A DNA stretch of 45,485 nt from an uncultured Bacilli bacterium (GCA_944329205.1 CALVHY010000064.1:1-45485), one strand, 5' to 3'; positions 16,233 through 25,964 are shown, counted from the stretch's first letter. A program made the numbers and translations. Notes: generated by a model from the letters alone, not told the origin.

Positions 16233-17242
16233 AAAAAATATTAGTAACGGGTGGAGCAGGATATATAGGCTCTCATACAGCCGTGGAATTATTAAACGCA
16301 GGATATGAAATTATTATAGTAGATAACTTTTATAATTCAAAACCCGAGACTATAGAAAATATCAAAAAAATAACCAACAAAGATTTTCTCTTTTACGAAG
16401 GAGATGTTTGTGACAAAAAACTACTTCGTAAAATATTTAGCGAAAACGAAATAGATGCTGCCATTCATTTTGCTGGTTTTAAAGCTGTAGGTGAATCTGT
16501 AGCCAAACCTTTAATGTATTATCGCAATAATATCGATAGCACCTTAACTTTATTAGAGACGATGCAAGAATTTAATTGCCAAAAGCTCGTCTTTTCATCA
16601 AGTGCCACCGTATATGGTGACCCCGAAAGATTACCGATTGATGAAAAATGTCGTCTTTCTGTCACTAATCCTTACGGGGCAACCAAGCTTTATATTGAAG
16701 GCATATTAAAAGATTTATACATCTCTGATAATGAATGGAGTATTGCTATTTTAAGATACTTTAACCCTGTTGGTGCCCATGAAAGTAGACTAATAGGCGA
16801 AGATCCTAATGGCATTCCCAATAATTTAGTTCCCTATATTGTGAAGGTTGCTAACAAAGAGTTACCTTATTTAAATATATTTGGCAATGACTATAACACC
16901 AAAGATGGGACAGGAGTTAGAGATTATATCCATGTTGTTGATTTAGCCAAGGGCCATCTTAATAGTCTTAATTATATTTTAGATCATAAAGGCATTGATT
17001 ATTACAACTTAGGCACGGGAAAAGGTTACAGCGTTTTAGAGTTAGTTAAAACATTCGAAAAAGTAAACAATGTCACTATTCCTTATAAAATAGTTGATCG
17101 TCGACCAGGCGATATCGCCGTATGTTATGCTAATCCTAGTTATGCTAAAGAAAAATTAAATTGGGAAGCAAAATTAGGATTAGAAAGTATGCTAAAAAGT
17201 TCGTACAATTTTTCTAAAAATACTAACCATAAAAAATTATAG
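16229..17242 (+). CDS. galE: UDP-glucose 4-epimerase
   Basis: GalE interconverts UDP-glucose and UDP-galactose, and in some species the N-acetyl forms. The 337-residue product is full length, with the NAD-binding GGAGYIGSH, the SSSATVYG segment and the catalytic YGATK (YxxxK). It overlaps the TagO-like gene (ATGA) and ends in a terminator, so the two form a small operon that feeds sugar nucleotides to the envelope pathway. Confidence 0.93.
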   Translation: MKKILVTGGAGYIGSHTAVELLNAGYEIIIVDNFYNSKPETIENIKKITNKDFLFYEGDVCDKKLLRKIFSENEIDAAIHFAGFKAVGESVAKPLMYYRNNIDSTLTLLETMQEFNCQKLVFSSSATVYGDPERLPIDEKCRLSVTNPYGATKLYIEGILKDLYISDNEWSIAILRYFNPVGAHESRLIGEDPNGIPNNLVPYIVKVANKELPYLNIFGNDYNTKDGTGVRDYIHVVDLAKGHLNSLNYILDHKGIDYYNLGTGKGYSVLELVKTFEKVNNVTIPYKIVDRRPGDIAVCYANPSYAKEKLNWEAKLGLESMLKSSYNFSKNTNHKKL

Positions 17243-17268
17243 CCTAGATTTTATGCCTAGGTTTTTTT
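17243..17268 (+). terminator. Terminator after galE
   Basis: CCTAG (17243-17247) and CTAGG (17257-17261) form the stem, followed by seven T at 17262-17268. It separates galE from the large operon. Confidence 0.7.
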
Positions 17269-17343
17269 ATTCAAAATTATTATTTAATAATTTCTATACT
17301 ATGATTTATTCGTTTTGCTTAACTGATTTAATATGTATTTTTG

Positions 17344-17372
17344 TTGCGAAATGTAAGTATACATGCTATAAT
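17344..17372 (+). promoter_or_regulatory. Promoter of the polysaccharide operon
   Basis: TTGCGA (17344-17349), a 17-base spacer and TATAAT (17367-17372), 23 bases before the first ATG. I found no terminator until after ugd at 33122, so this promoter may drive all 14 genes. Confidence 0.7.
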
Positions 17373-17395
17373 TAGGCTAGATAGGAGTAATTGAA

Positions 17396-18355
17396 ATGAA
17401 AACTTATTTGATAACGGGTGGCGCTGGTTTTATAGGTTCGACATTATCCGAAAAACTAATAAATCTTAATAATAAAGTTATAGTTGTCGACAATTTTTGT
17501 GATTATTATGATCCGAAAATAAAAGAAAAAAATATTCAAAATCTTCAAAACAATAAAAATTTTTGTTTATACAAAGTAGACATAAGAGATTTGACTCAAA
17601 TGGATGAAATATTTCAACGCCATAATATTGATTGCATTGTCCATTTAGCCGCCATGGCTGGAGTTAGGCCATCAATAGAAAATCCGATATTGTATCAAAG
17701 TGTAAACGGAATGGGAACTCAAAATATATTAGAAATTGCCCATAAATATAATGTAAAAAATTTAGTAATGGCATCTTCAAGCAGTGTCTACGGCAACTGT
17801 AGTGAAGTTCCTTTTAAAGAAACATTTGTAGTAGATTATGCTATCAGTCCATATGCCGCGACAAAGAAGGCAAACGAGGTTATGGCGCACGTTTATCATC
17901 ACTTATATGATATAAATATTATAATGTTAAGATTTTTTACTGTGTATGGCCCCAAGCAAAGACCTGATCTAGCCATAAACAAATTTACTAGATTGATGCT
18001 AGAAGGCCGTGAAATACCAATGTTTGGAGATGGCACTTCATCTAGAGATTACACATATGTAGATGATATAGTAGATGGCATAATAAAATCGATTAAATAT
18101 AATTTTGATAATGATAATGTATATGAAATAATTAATCTTGGTAATTCCTCTCCAGTGTCTTTAAAAGAAATGATTAATACCATTGCCGAGGTTTTAAACG
18201 TTGAACCTCAAATAACTCAATTACCAATGCAACCAGGGGATGTTGAAAAAACTTATGCTGATATCAGTAAAGCAAGAAAAATGATAGGCTATAATCCGAA
18301 AGTTTCGTTTAAAGAGGGTATTACCAAATTTATAGAATGGTACCGAAATTTATGA
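17396..18355 (+). CDS. UDP-glucuronate 4-epimerase-like NAD-dependent epimerase
   Basis: The 319-residue short-chain dehydrogenase has GGAGFIGS for NAD, HLAAMAGVRPSIENP, SSSSVYG and YAATKK (YxxxK). The AGVRxSxENP pattern is typical of UDP-glucuronate 4-epimerases, which make UDP-galacturonate from UDP-glucuronate. That fits ugd at the end of the same operon, which makes UDP-glucuronate. ATAGGAG precedes the ATG. Other epimerase activities cannot be excluded. Its stop overlaps the next start (ATGA). Confidence 0.82.
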   Translation: MKTYLITGGAGFIGSTLSEKLINLNNKVIVVDNFCDYYDPKIKEKNIQNLQNNKNFCLYKVDIRDLTQMDEIFQRHNIDCIVHLAAMAGVRPSIENPILYQSVNGMGTQNILEIAHKYNVKNLVMASSSSVYGNCSEVPFKETFVVDYAISPYAATKKANEVMAHVYHHLYDINIIMLRFFTVYGPKQRPDLAINKFTRLMLEGREIPMFGDGTSSRDYTYVDDIVDGIIKSIKYNFDNDNVYEIINLGNSSPVSLKEMINTIAEVLNVEPQITQLPMQPGDVEKTYADISKARKMIGYNPKVSFKEGITKFIEWYRNL

Positions 18356-19284
18356 TAAGAAAAATAATTAAATTAGTAAAACATCCAGTTAAAATAATAA
18401 TTTATTTTGCTTCCAAAGGAATAATTAATTACGACGACAAAAAATATATTGAGTATGTCTATAAAGAAAAAACAGGAAAAAAGGCAAATTTAGAAAATCC
18501 TCAAACTTTTAACGAAAAAATACAATATTTAAAACTGTATAATCGCAACCCTTTATACACTACTTTAGTAGATAAAATGCTAGCTAAAGAATATGTATCT
18601 AAAAAATTATCTAAAAATTATATAATACCTACAATTAAAGTCTATGATAGTGTTAAAAAAATAAATTTTTCTGAGTTACCAAATCAATTTGTATTGAAAA
18701 CAACCCATGATTCAGGAACAAGCATAATCTGCAAAGACAAAAAAACATTTAATGAACGCGAAGCCATAAAACTATTAAAAAAAAGACTTAAAAGAAAGTA
18801 TTTTTATTTGTGGCGAGAATGGCCATACAAAAACGTTAAACCTCGAATCATAGCTGAAAAATATTTAGAAGACAGCAAAGGCGAAATGACAGATTATAAA
18901 TTTTATTGCTTTGATGGTAAAGCAGAATATGTTATGATTTGCACAGATCGTGGCAGTAATGTAAAATTTTACTATTACGATAGACAATGGCAACTGCAAA
19001 AGAATATGAGTAGTGATGGTAAAAAAACAAATAAAAATTTTAAACTAGATAAGCCCCAAAATTTAGAAAAAATGTTTCAAGTTGCTGAGCAATTATCCAA
19101 AGGAATGAAATTTGTCAGAATAGATCTATACAATGTAGACGGCAAAATTTATTTTGGAGAATATACTTTTTATCCAAGCGCTGGTTTTGATATTACAAGA
19201 ACCGAAGAGTGCGAAACTATTTTATCATCAAAATTATTAATAGAAAAGGAGCAACAAAATGAAAAAAATTGGATTTATAATTAG
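18352..19284 (+). CDS. TupA-like ATP-grasp protein
   Basis: ATP-grasp enzymes join a carboxylate to an amine through an acyl phosphate. TupA-like members occur in teichuronopeptide and capsule loci. The 310-residue product has NPQTFNEKIQYLKLYN, FVLKTTHDSGTSIICKDK, MTDYKFYCFDGKAEYVM and FVRIDLYNVDGKIYFGEYTF, a typical TupA-like series including the acidic metal-binding end. ATG 18352 overlaps the previous stop; ATG 18337 is a possible alternative. The last 26 bases overlap the carboxyethylornithine-synthase-like gene. With the uronic acid genes around it, a role in amidating uronic acid with an amino compound is my inference. Confidence 0.8.
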   Translation: MIRKIIKLVKHPVKIIIYFASKGIINYDDKKYIEYVYKEKTGKKANLENPQTFNEKIQYLKLYNRNPLYTTLVDKMLAKEYVSKKLSKNYIIPTIKVYDSVKKINFSELPNQFVLKTTHDSGTSIICKDKKTFNEREAIKLLKKRLKRKYFYLWREWPYKNVKPRIIAEKYLEDSKGEMTDYKFYCFDGKAEYVMICTDRGSNVKFYYYDRQWQLQKNMSSDGKKTNKNFKLDKPQNLEKMFQVAEQLSKGMKFVRIDLYNVDGKIYFGEYTFYPSAGFDITRTEECETILSSKLLIEKEQQNEKNWIYN

Positions 19285-20218
19285 CAAAAAGGAAAATGAA
19301 TTTAGAAGAGCACTTGTTTTAAAAGATATTAAAAAAATCAAAAATAAAGAATATTGTTATTTTGAAAGTGGTTACGGGCATGTACTTGGATATGACGATC
19401 AAGAACTAATAGATTTAGGTTTTAAAGTTGCCTCAGAACAGGAGATAATAAAAGAATGTGATATAATTTGTGATCCTAAAATCGGAGACTCAGAAAATTT
19501 AAGTGAAATTCATAATAAAATAATATTTGGCTGGATTCATGCTACTCTTAATTATAATATTACTCAAATAATAATTGAAAATAAAATGACAGCTATCGCT
19601 TGGGAAAAAATGTTCAAGAATAATAAACATGTTTTTTTTAAAAATAACGAAATTGCTGGAGAAGCTGGTGTATTAGATGGTTTTTTAAAATACGGAATGT
19701 TACCTGACGGTTTATCTATAGCTATTCTAGGGAACGGGAACACATCACGAGGAGCTCAAAGAATATTAAATAAATTAGGAGCAAAATTTCAAGTATATGG
19801 TAGAAATGATGAGGAAAAATTTAAAAAAAACATTCAAAACTTCGACGTTATTATTAATTGCATATTATGGGATCCGCTAAGGAAAGATCATATAATTTAT
19901 AGTGAAGATCTAAAAAAAATGCGTAAAAACTCATTAATTATTGATATTTCTTGTGATCGCAATGGCGGCATTGAAACATGTATACCCACTACTATACAAG
20001 ATCCTATATATATAAAAAATTCTATAGTTCATTATGCTGTTGATCATACCCCATCACTTTTATATAAAGATGCTACAATGGCAATTTCTTCTGAAGTAAT
20101 ACAATATGTAGATATCTTAATAGAAGAACAATATGATGAAGTACTAAATAATGCAATTATTATAGAAGATGGATTAATCATAGATGAAGAAATTAATAAA
20201 TTTCAGCATCGTAATTAA
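19259..20218 (+). CDS. ceo: N5-(carboxyethyl)ornithine synthase homologue
   Basis: This family, related to alanine dehydrogenase, reductively condenses pyruvate with the side-chain amine of ornithine or lysine using NADPH, giving opine-like amino acids. The 319-residue product matches the Lactococcus Ceo type in motif order: GFIISKKENEFRRAL at the N-terminus, GYGHVLGYDD, IFGWIHATLNYNIT, AWEKM, NNEIAGEAGVLDGF, the nucleotide-binding AILGNGNTSRGA, NCILWDPLRKDHIIY and IDISCDRNGGIET, then HYAVDHTPSLLYK. AAAAGGAG lies upstream in the end of the ATP-grasp gene. Such a gene inside a polysaccharide operon suggests the product decorates the polymer; the amino acid substrate cannot be read from the sequence. 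Confidence 0.85.
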   Translation: MKKIGFIISKKENEFRRALVLKDIKKIKNKEYCYFESGYGHVLGYDDQELIDLGFKVASEQEIIKECDIICDPKIGDSENLSEIHNKIIFGWIHATLNYNITQIIIENKMTAIAWEKMFKNNKHVFFKNNEIAGEAGVLDGFLKYGMLPDGLSIAILGNGNTSRGAQRILNKLGAKFQVYGRNDEEKFKKNIQNFDVIINCILWDPLRKDHIIYSEDLKKMRKNSLIIDISCDRNGGIETCIPTTIQDPIYIKNSIVHYAVDHTPSLLYKDATMAISSEVIQYVDILIEEQYDEVLNNAIIIEDGLIIDEEINKFQHRN

Positions 20219-20230
20219 GGAAGAAAAAAT

Positions 20231-21343
20231 ATGAAAAAAGTTTTATTTGTTATAGGAAGTCTCCAAGTAGGCGGAGCAGAAACTGTCATGGTAGATTTAG
20301 TAAATAATATATATAAAGAGTTTGATATAACTGTGTTATTAATAGAAAAAAGGGGTGAATTATTGAATACTATTAACCCCGAGATTAAATTAAAATATAT
20401 AACAAAATCAAAAGAATTTTGCAATAATTTTATTTCGGCAATATACAATAAAGTAAAACTAAGTTTGCTTTATCGTTACTTATCAAAAAAGAAATGGTAT
20501 ATTAATAGGATTTATAATAAAATATTGAAAGAAAATTATGATACCGAAATCTCTTTTCTTGCTGGAATTCCCGGAGATATAGTCAGTCAAAGTCCGAATA
20601 AATTCAGTAAAAAAATTGCCTGGATTCACTCGTGCGTCAATAAAGATAATCCAAGATTATATAACAAGTATTTAACATATACCAAAAATTTTAATACTAT
20701 TGTCGCAGTAAGCCAAGGAAGCATGGAAAAATTTAAAGAGACTTATCCTCAATGTAGTTCAAATATTGTACTTATTCATAATTTTATTGATACAAATAAA
20801 ATTATGAATAAAGCTAATTTAAAGTGCAATATTGTATTTGCAAAAAACAAATTAAATTGTCTTTCGTTAGGAAGATTATCTCCTGAAAAAGGATTTGATC
20901 GTATTATTAATATTGCTAAAAAATATGAAGACACAATAGATTTTTATATAGGCGGCTTTGGCCCTCAAAAAGATGAATTGGAAAATGAAATAAAAACTAA
21001 AAATATTAAAAATGTTTTTTTGCTGGGATTACTAGAGAATCCGTACCCATATTTAAAAAACGCTGACTTTTTTTTGCTATCATCTCGAAGTGAAGCATAT
21101 CCCACAGTTGTAATTGAAGCTATGGTTTTAAATAAATTTATAATTGCCACCGATGTTGCAGGTGTAAAAGAAATTTTGGAAGAATACGATAACAAAATAA
21201 TTGTAAAAAACGAAGATAGTGCTATTCCAATAGGACTTGATCAATACTTAAATATAAAAGAAAAAAAATCAATAAGTAATGCTAATTTTGAAAAAAGAAA
21301 TAAAACCAATTTGCAAAAAATTAAAGAATTAATAAGCCAATAA
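20231..21343 (+). CDS. Family 4 glycosyltransferase
   Basis: The 370-residue GT-B fold retaining transferase has the N-terminal LQVGGAETVMVDL, the donor-site GRLSPEKGFDRII, and near residue 295 the SRSEAYPTVVIEAM segment with the E-x7-E pair. It should add one sugar to the lipid-linked repeat unit on the inner membrane face; donor and acceptor are not predictable. AAGGAAG precedes the ATG, 12 bases after the previous stop. It resembles the two GT4 domains of the following fusion gene, suggesting duplication. Confidence 0.9.
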   Translation: MKKVLFVIGSLQVGGAETVMVDLVNNIYKEFDITVLLIEKRGELLNTINPEIKLKYITKSKEFCNNFISAIYNKVKLSLLYRYLSKKKWYINRIYNKILKENYDTEISFLAGIPGDIVSQSPNKFSKKIAWIHSCVNKDNPRLYNKYLTYTKNFNTIVAVSQGSMEKFKETYPQCSSNIVLIHNFIDTNKIMNKANLKCNIVFAKNKLNCLSLGRLSPEKGFDRIINIAKKYEDTIDFYIGGFGPQKDELENEIKTKNIKNVFLLGLLENPYPYLKNADFFLLSSRSEAYPTVVIEAMVLNKFIIATDVAGVKEILEEYDNKIIVKNEDSAIPIGLDQYLNIKEKKSISNANFEKRNKTNLQKIKELISQ

Positions 21344-21368
21344 AATATAAAGGAGTGTAAGAATTATC

Positions 21369-24300
21369 ATGCATAAAAAATTTATAAACTTTTTAATTAT
21401 ATTTATCTTAGTACAACCAATTTTTGATATTTCGGTATACTTTTTAAATAGAGTGTTTGAAATCGAAACATTAGCAACCTCAATAATAAGACCTTTAATA
21501 GCGGCCGGTATGTATATATATCTACTATTTAATCATAAAGTTTCCGCCAAGGCAAAAGCCATTTCGTTTGCTTACCTTTTTGCTTATGGAGTATTTTGCT
21601 TGCTACATTTATTAAATATTAGTGATAATTTTTTTGCGTTATCAGTTGGAAGTTTAACCACAGAAGTACGATACTTATTTAATTATGGCTATTTCTTACT
21701 ACAATTAATTAATTTTTATTTAATATTTAAAATTGCCACTGACAAAGATAAAGAAAAAATTTTAAAAGCCTTTGTCTTTGCAATATTAATTATGGTAATT
21801 CTTTATTTCACTTCCATTTTAACTAAAACATCTCCAAGAACTTACGCTATAACTTCTATAAAAGAAGGATTTAGAGGATGGTCTGTATCAGCTCATTACA
21901 TAGGACATTCAATCATCTATGCTTTACCAGTAATTATTTATGTTTTATTTGAAAAGAAATATATTAAGGGAATATCCAAATATTTAATATTTACATTAAT
22001 ACTTATTCCTCCTTTTTATTTAATTGGTACCAAAGCTCCGCTATTTGCAACCCTTGGTATTGTGACTTTTTATACTTTAATGTTAATTATTATCGGAATT
22101 AAAGACAAAAAGATCAATTTTACCACCGTTTATTTTATTTTAATAACTTTATTCCTTTTATTTACTTTCCCAAAGACTTATGGTTATGACAACTTTATGA
22201 ACCAAGTATCCATAGCTACAGGAGATCGAACAGAAACAGATTTGCCACAAGACGATACAACAGAATCTGAGGAAAACAAAACAGAAGAATCACCAGAAAA
22301 TGAAGAGGAAAATTTAGTAATTCCAACGGATATTTCCAATGTGTTTGATTTTAAAGATCGCGTATTATATAGTCTTTATATACACAAAGATATTAACACA
22401 TATGTTTTTGATAATCGTATTATTCAAAAAACAATAAATGAAGAGATATATAGCCTAAGTCCAATTAATGACAAACTACTCGGCTATGGTCATGAAACTA
22501 TGCCGCAAGGAACTTGGGTAGAAACAGATTTTCATACAATTTATTATTGCTATGGATTATTAGGATTGTTATTAGTTATAATTATTCCTTTTCTAAGCTT
22601 ATCTATTATTGGAATTAAATGCTTGTTAAATATTAAAGAAATGAATAAAAGCAAATTTATATTAGGAATCGGACTGGGTTTAAGCATGGGTATTATTTAT
22701 CTAGTTGGTTATACTCTCCAATTTGCACAAACTGTATTTTACATGATTGTTCTTTTATCTTTAGGAGCATCAGTATTTAAAGAAAAAAAAGAGAAAAAGA
22801 CAAAAGATTATTTATTTGCTATAAATGACTTAAACATTGGTGGCGCGGAAGTAGGAATGGTTGACGTTGTAAATGAGCTAGTAAGGCAAGGAAAAAGTGT
22901 AGATATTGTATTATTAAGAAAAGAAGGGCCCTTATTAGAACGAGTAAGTAAACAGATTCATATTTATGAAATTCTTAATAAAGACTATTTACCAATAAAA
23001 AGAAAATTATATCATTTTTTCTATATGCTTGGTGGTATTTTTACCAAATATGTCTATGCAAAAACAATTACTTCCAATTATAAAAATGAAATAGCTTACC
23101 TAGAAGGGTATCCAGCTGTATTTATTGCCGCTAGTACTAATCCCAATTCTGTGAAAATTGCTTCTATCCGAGTTGGCTTAAAAAGCCACCAATTAAAAGC
23201 AGCTAAACTACCCTGGGGCGAATTAAGAGTAAAACAAGCTTATAAAAAAATGGATAATATTTATACCGTATCAGATTTAACCACCAAAGAATTTTTGGAA
23301 AAATATCCTTTTTGTAAAACTAAAACAACTACTATTTATACTTATTTTAATATAGAAGATATTAATGCTAAGTCATTACAAAAATGTAAATATAATTTTC
23401 CCAAAGATAAAACAAACTTTTTAGCTGTTGGCCGCTTTAGTCCCCAAAAAAGTTATGATCGACTTATCGAAGCTTTTAGCGCTATTTGCAAAAAACACAA
23501 TAACGCCTTACTTCATTTCTTAGGTAATGACAATACCAAAGAAGGAGAAAAAATTAAAAAATTAATTAAAGAAAAAAAACTTGAAGACAAAGTTATAATT
23601 CATGGTGTTGATTCTAATCCCTATCCTTATATTAAAAATTGTGACATTCTTATTTCTTCTTCGCTATATGAAGGATTTCCAAGAGTAATAAATGAAGCTC
23701 TAGCTTTAAAAAAGCTTTGCATTGGCACGAATGTAACAGGTACAAAGGAAGCACTACATGATGGCAAATTGGGATTGTTAGTAGATGATTCAGTTGATGG
23801 CTTGATTGAAGGTATGGAAAAAGTTTTGACTAATCCTAAAATATATGCAGAATATGAAAAAGAAATATCAAAATTTGATGGCAACAAAAAAACTTTCTTT
23901 GCCGGCTTAGAAAATATAAGTAAAAGAAGAAAAGAAATGATTATTTATATGCCCAAATTATCAGTTGGTGGCATGGAAAAAGCATTAGTTAATTTAATCA
24001 ACTATGCAAAATTAAATGACAAATACAAATTGACTTTATATTTAGTCTATAAAGGTGAAACTAATTATTTAGCGTTATTACCTCGAAATATAAATTTAAT
24101 AATTGCTTGCTCCAGCAGGTGGAATCTACTAGGAAAAATAAAGGCTACAATAAAATTAATGGTTCGGTTTATTTATCAAATGTTTAAAGAATATGATATA
24201 GCTATATCATATTCCTATCAACATCCAATTTTAACCAGTTTAACTAGATTAAGCAGTGAAAATAGTATTGTCTATATTCATTCCAATCTAATAAGTGGCA

Positions 24301-25010
24301 CTACCGAAAAAAAAGCAAAAAAAAGAATTAAAAAATGCAAATACGAAAAATTCAAAAAAATAATATGTGTATCTTACGATGCCAAAAACACTTTAACAAA
24401 ATTTATTCCAAGACACGAAGATATTTATGTAGTTAATAATGTCGTAGATGGCGATAGGATACTTGCTAAAGCGAAAGAAGAAGTAGATGATTTTAAATTT
24501 GCTAAAAGTAAAATTTATTTTATCAACATTTGCCGTCATTTTGAAAATCATAAAAGATTAATGCGAATTATTGAAGCGACAAAAAGATTAAACGAAGAAG
24601 GATACAAGTTCGAAGTTTTATTTATAGGTGATGGTGAAGACCATGACTTATACGTTGAAAAAATAAGAGAATCTAACATCACCAATATTCATTTACTAGG
24701 TCAAAAAGAAAACCCCTATAAATATTTAGAAAGATCATCTGCCTTATTATTATCCTCAATTAGAGAAGGTTATCCTGTAGTATTTATTGAAGCCATGGTA
24801 TTAAATAAACCAATTGTTACCACTGCCGTTAGTGATGCCCTAGTTGATATAAAGGATAAATTTGGTATCGTAGTTGATAACGATGATCAATCAATATATG
24901 ATGGCATGAAAGAATACATTGAACACGGTTTTAAAATTAAAACCAAATTTAATTATTTAGAATTCAACGAAAATATTTTAAAAGAAATTGATAACATTTA
25001 TAACAAGTAA
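21369..25010 (+). CDS. Wzy/O-antigen-ligase-like polymerase fused to two GT4 glycosyltransferases
   Basis: The 1213-residue product has three parts. Residues 1 to about 470 form a polytopic membrane protein with roughly ten or more helices and a long acidic outside loop at about 290-320, like O-antigen polymerases or ligases. Residues about 478-855 form a GT4 domain with LNIGGAEVGMVDVV, GRFSPQKSYDRLIEAF and YEGFPRVINEALAL. Residues about 857-1213 form a second GT4 domain with LSVGGMEKALVNLIN and REGYPVVFIEAMVLNKP. Wzy proteins are usually separate. The frame runs unbroken for 3.6 kb, so an accidental fusion is unlikely. The polymerase part is assigned by topology and context, the GT domains by motif. 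Confidence 0.85.
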   Translation: MHKKFINFLIIFILVQPIFDISVYFLNRVFEIETLATSIIRPLIAAGMYIYLLFNHKVSAKAKAISFAYLFAYGVFCLLHLLNISDNFFALSVGSLTTEVRYLFNYGYFLLQLINFYLIFKIATDKDKEKILKAFVFAILIMVILYFTSILTKTSPRTYAITSIKEGFRGWSVSAHYIGHSIIYALPVIIYVLFEKKYIKGISKYLIFTLILIPPFYLIGTKAPLFATLGIVTFYTLMLIIIGIKDKKINFTTVYFILITLFLLFTFPKTYGYDNFMNQVSIATGDRTETDLPQDDTTESEENKTEESPENEEENLVIPTDISNVFDFKDRVLYSLYIHKDINTYVFDNRIIQKTINEEIYSLSPINDKLLGYGHETMPQGTWVETDFHTIYYCYGLLGLLLVIIIPFLSLSIIGIKCLLNIKEMNKSKFILGIGLGLSMGIIYLVGYTLQFAQTVFYMIVLLSLGASVFKEKKEKKTKDYLFAINDLNIGGAEVGMVDVVNELVRQGKSVDIVLLRKEGPLLERVSKQIHIYEILNKDYLPIKRKLYHFFYMLGGIFTKYVYAKTITSNYKNEIAYLEGYPAVFIAASTNPNSVKIASIRVGLKSHQLKAAKLPWGELRVKQAYKKMDNIYTVSDLTTKEFLEKYPFCKTKTTTIYTYFNIEDINAKSLQKCKYNFPKDKTNFLAVGRFSPQKSYDRLIEAFSAICKKHNNALLHFLGNDNTKEGEKIKKLIKEKKLEDKVIIHGVDSNPYPYIKNCDILISSSLYEGFPRVINEALALKKLCIGTNVTGTKEALHDGKLGLLVDDSVDGLIEGMEKVLTNPKIYAEYEKEISKFDGNKKTFFAGLENISKRRKEMIIYMPKLSVGGMEKALVNLINYAKLNDKYKLTLYLVYKGETNYLALLPRNINLIIACSSRWNLLGKIKATIKLMVRFIYQMFKEYDIAISYSYQHPILTSLTRLSSENSIVYIHSNLISGTTEKKAKKRIKKCKYEKFKKIICVSYDAKNTLTKFIPRHEDIYVVNNVVDGDRILAKAKEEVDDFKFAKSKIYFINICRHFENHKRLMRIIEATKRLNEEGYKFEVLFIGDGEDHDLYVEKIRESNITNIHLLGQKENPYKYLERSSALLLSSIREGYPVVFIEAMVLNKPIVTTAVSDALVDIKDKFGIVVDNDDQSIYDGMKEYIEHGFKIKTKFNYLEFNENILKEIDNIYNK

Positions 25011-25021
25011 TTGAGGTGAAT

Positions 25022-25486
25022 ATGAAACGAGTAATGTTTATAAGCAGTGTTGGAGGTCATTTAACCCAGCTATTAGAATTAAAACCATTATTTAATGATT
25101 ATAACTATGTTTTGGTAACAGAAAAAACAGATGTTACCAAAGAAATGAAAAATAAATACAACATGGCCTATTTAGTTTATGGGACAAGAGAATATTTAAT
25201 ATCATATTTATTTAAATTTTCGTTTAACATCTTAAAATCATTTTACATATTTCTTAAATATCGTCCTCAAGTCATTGTAACAACGGGTGCCCATACTGCC
25301 GTCCCTATGTGTTATATAGCAAGACTTTTTAGAAAAAAAGTAATATTTATTGAAAGTTATGCTAAAAGAACTAGTCCAACTTTATCAGGACGTTTAGTAT
25401 ATAAAATTGCCACTACTTTCATAGTCCAATGGGAACCTATGTTGCAGTTTTATCCTAAGGCAAAATATTTTGGAGGAATTTATTGA
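25022..25486 (+). CDS. Alg14/PssD-type glycosyltransferase subunit
   Basis: The 154-residue product is the membrane-anchoring half of a split glycosyltransferase, like PssD, Cps14F or Alg14. It has the glycine motif FISSVGGHLTQLLEL, a hydrophobic segment near residues 60-80, TTGAHTAVP and IESYAKRTSPTLSGRL. The family recruits the catalytic partner encoded next to the lipid-linked acceptor. Start ATG 25022 follows TGAGGTGA; GTG 25016 overlaps that site. Its stop overlaps the next start (TGATG). Confidence 0.88.
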   Translation: MKRVMFISSVGGHLTQLLELKPLFNDYNYVLVTEKTDVTKEMKNKYNMAYLVYGTREYLISYLFKFSFNILKSFYIFLKYRPQVIVTTGAHTAVPMCYIARLFRKKVIFIESYAKRTSPTLSGRLVYKIATTFIVQWEPMLQFYPKAKYFGGIY

Positions 25487-25950
25487 TGATTTTAGTAACA
25501 CTCGGAACCCAAAAGCAGCCATTTACGCGCTTATTAGATATGGTTGACAAAATTTCTACAGAAGAAAAAATAATAGTTCAAGCGGGACACACAAAATATG
25601 AAAGCAGAAAAATGGAAATATTTGATTTTGTTGACTACCAAACTATGGACAAGTTAATAGATGAAGCTAGCATTATAATTACTCATGGTGGTACTGGATC
25701 AATTATAATGCCACTCAAAAAAGGCAAGAAAGTAATTGCCTGCCCAAGACTAAAAAAATATCATGAGCATGTTGATGACCATCAGGAACAAATTGTTGAC
25801 ATTTTTTCAGATGTAGGCTATATTATAAAGGCAGATGAAAATAGCGATTTAAATGATTTAATTAAAAAAATCAAAAAGGAAAAAATGGCTCAATTTATTT
25901 CCAATACAAATAATTTTTTAAATAAACTAAAAGAAGAAATAGACAAATGA
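25486..25950 (+). CDS. Alg13/PssE-type glycosyltransferase catalytic subunit
   Basis: This is the catalytic partner, like PssE, Cps14G or Alg13, matching the C-terminal half of GT28 enzymes. The 154-residue product has MILVTLGTQKQPFTRLL, QAGHTKYE and ITHGGTGSIIMPLKKGK, the nucleotide-sugar site, then HVDDHQEQ. In rhizobial exopolysaccharide the PssD-PssE pair adds glucuronic acid, which fits the uronate genes here, but pneumococcal relatives use galactose, so the donor is open. GGAGG precedes ATG 25486, which overlaps the previous stop. Confidence 0.87.
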   Translation: MILVTLGTQKQPFTRLLDMVDKISTEEKIIVQAGHTKYESRKMEIFDFVDYQTMDKLIDEASIIITHGGTGSIIMPLKKGKKVIACPRLKKYHEHVDDHQEQIVDIFSDVGYIIKADENSDLNDLIKKIKKEKMAQFISNTNNFLNKLKEEIDK

Positions 25951-25964
25951 AAGAAGGGAAAATC

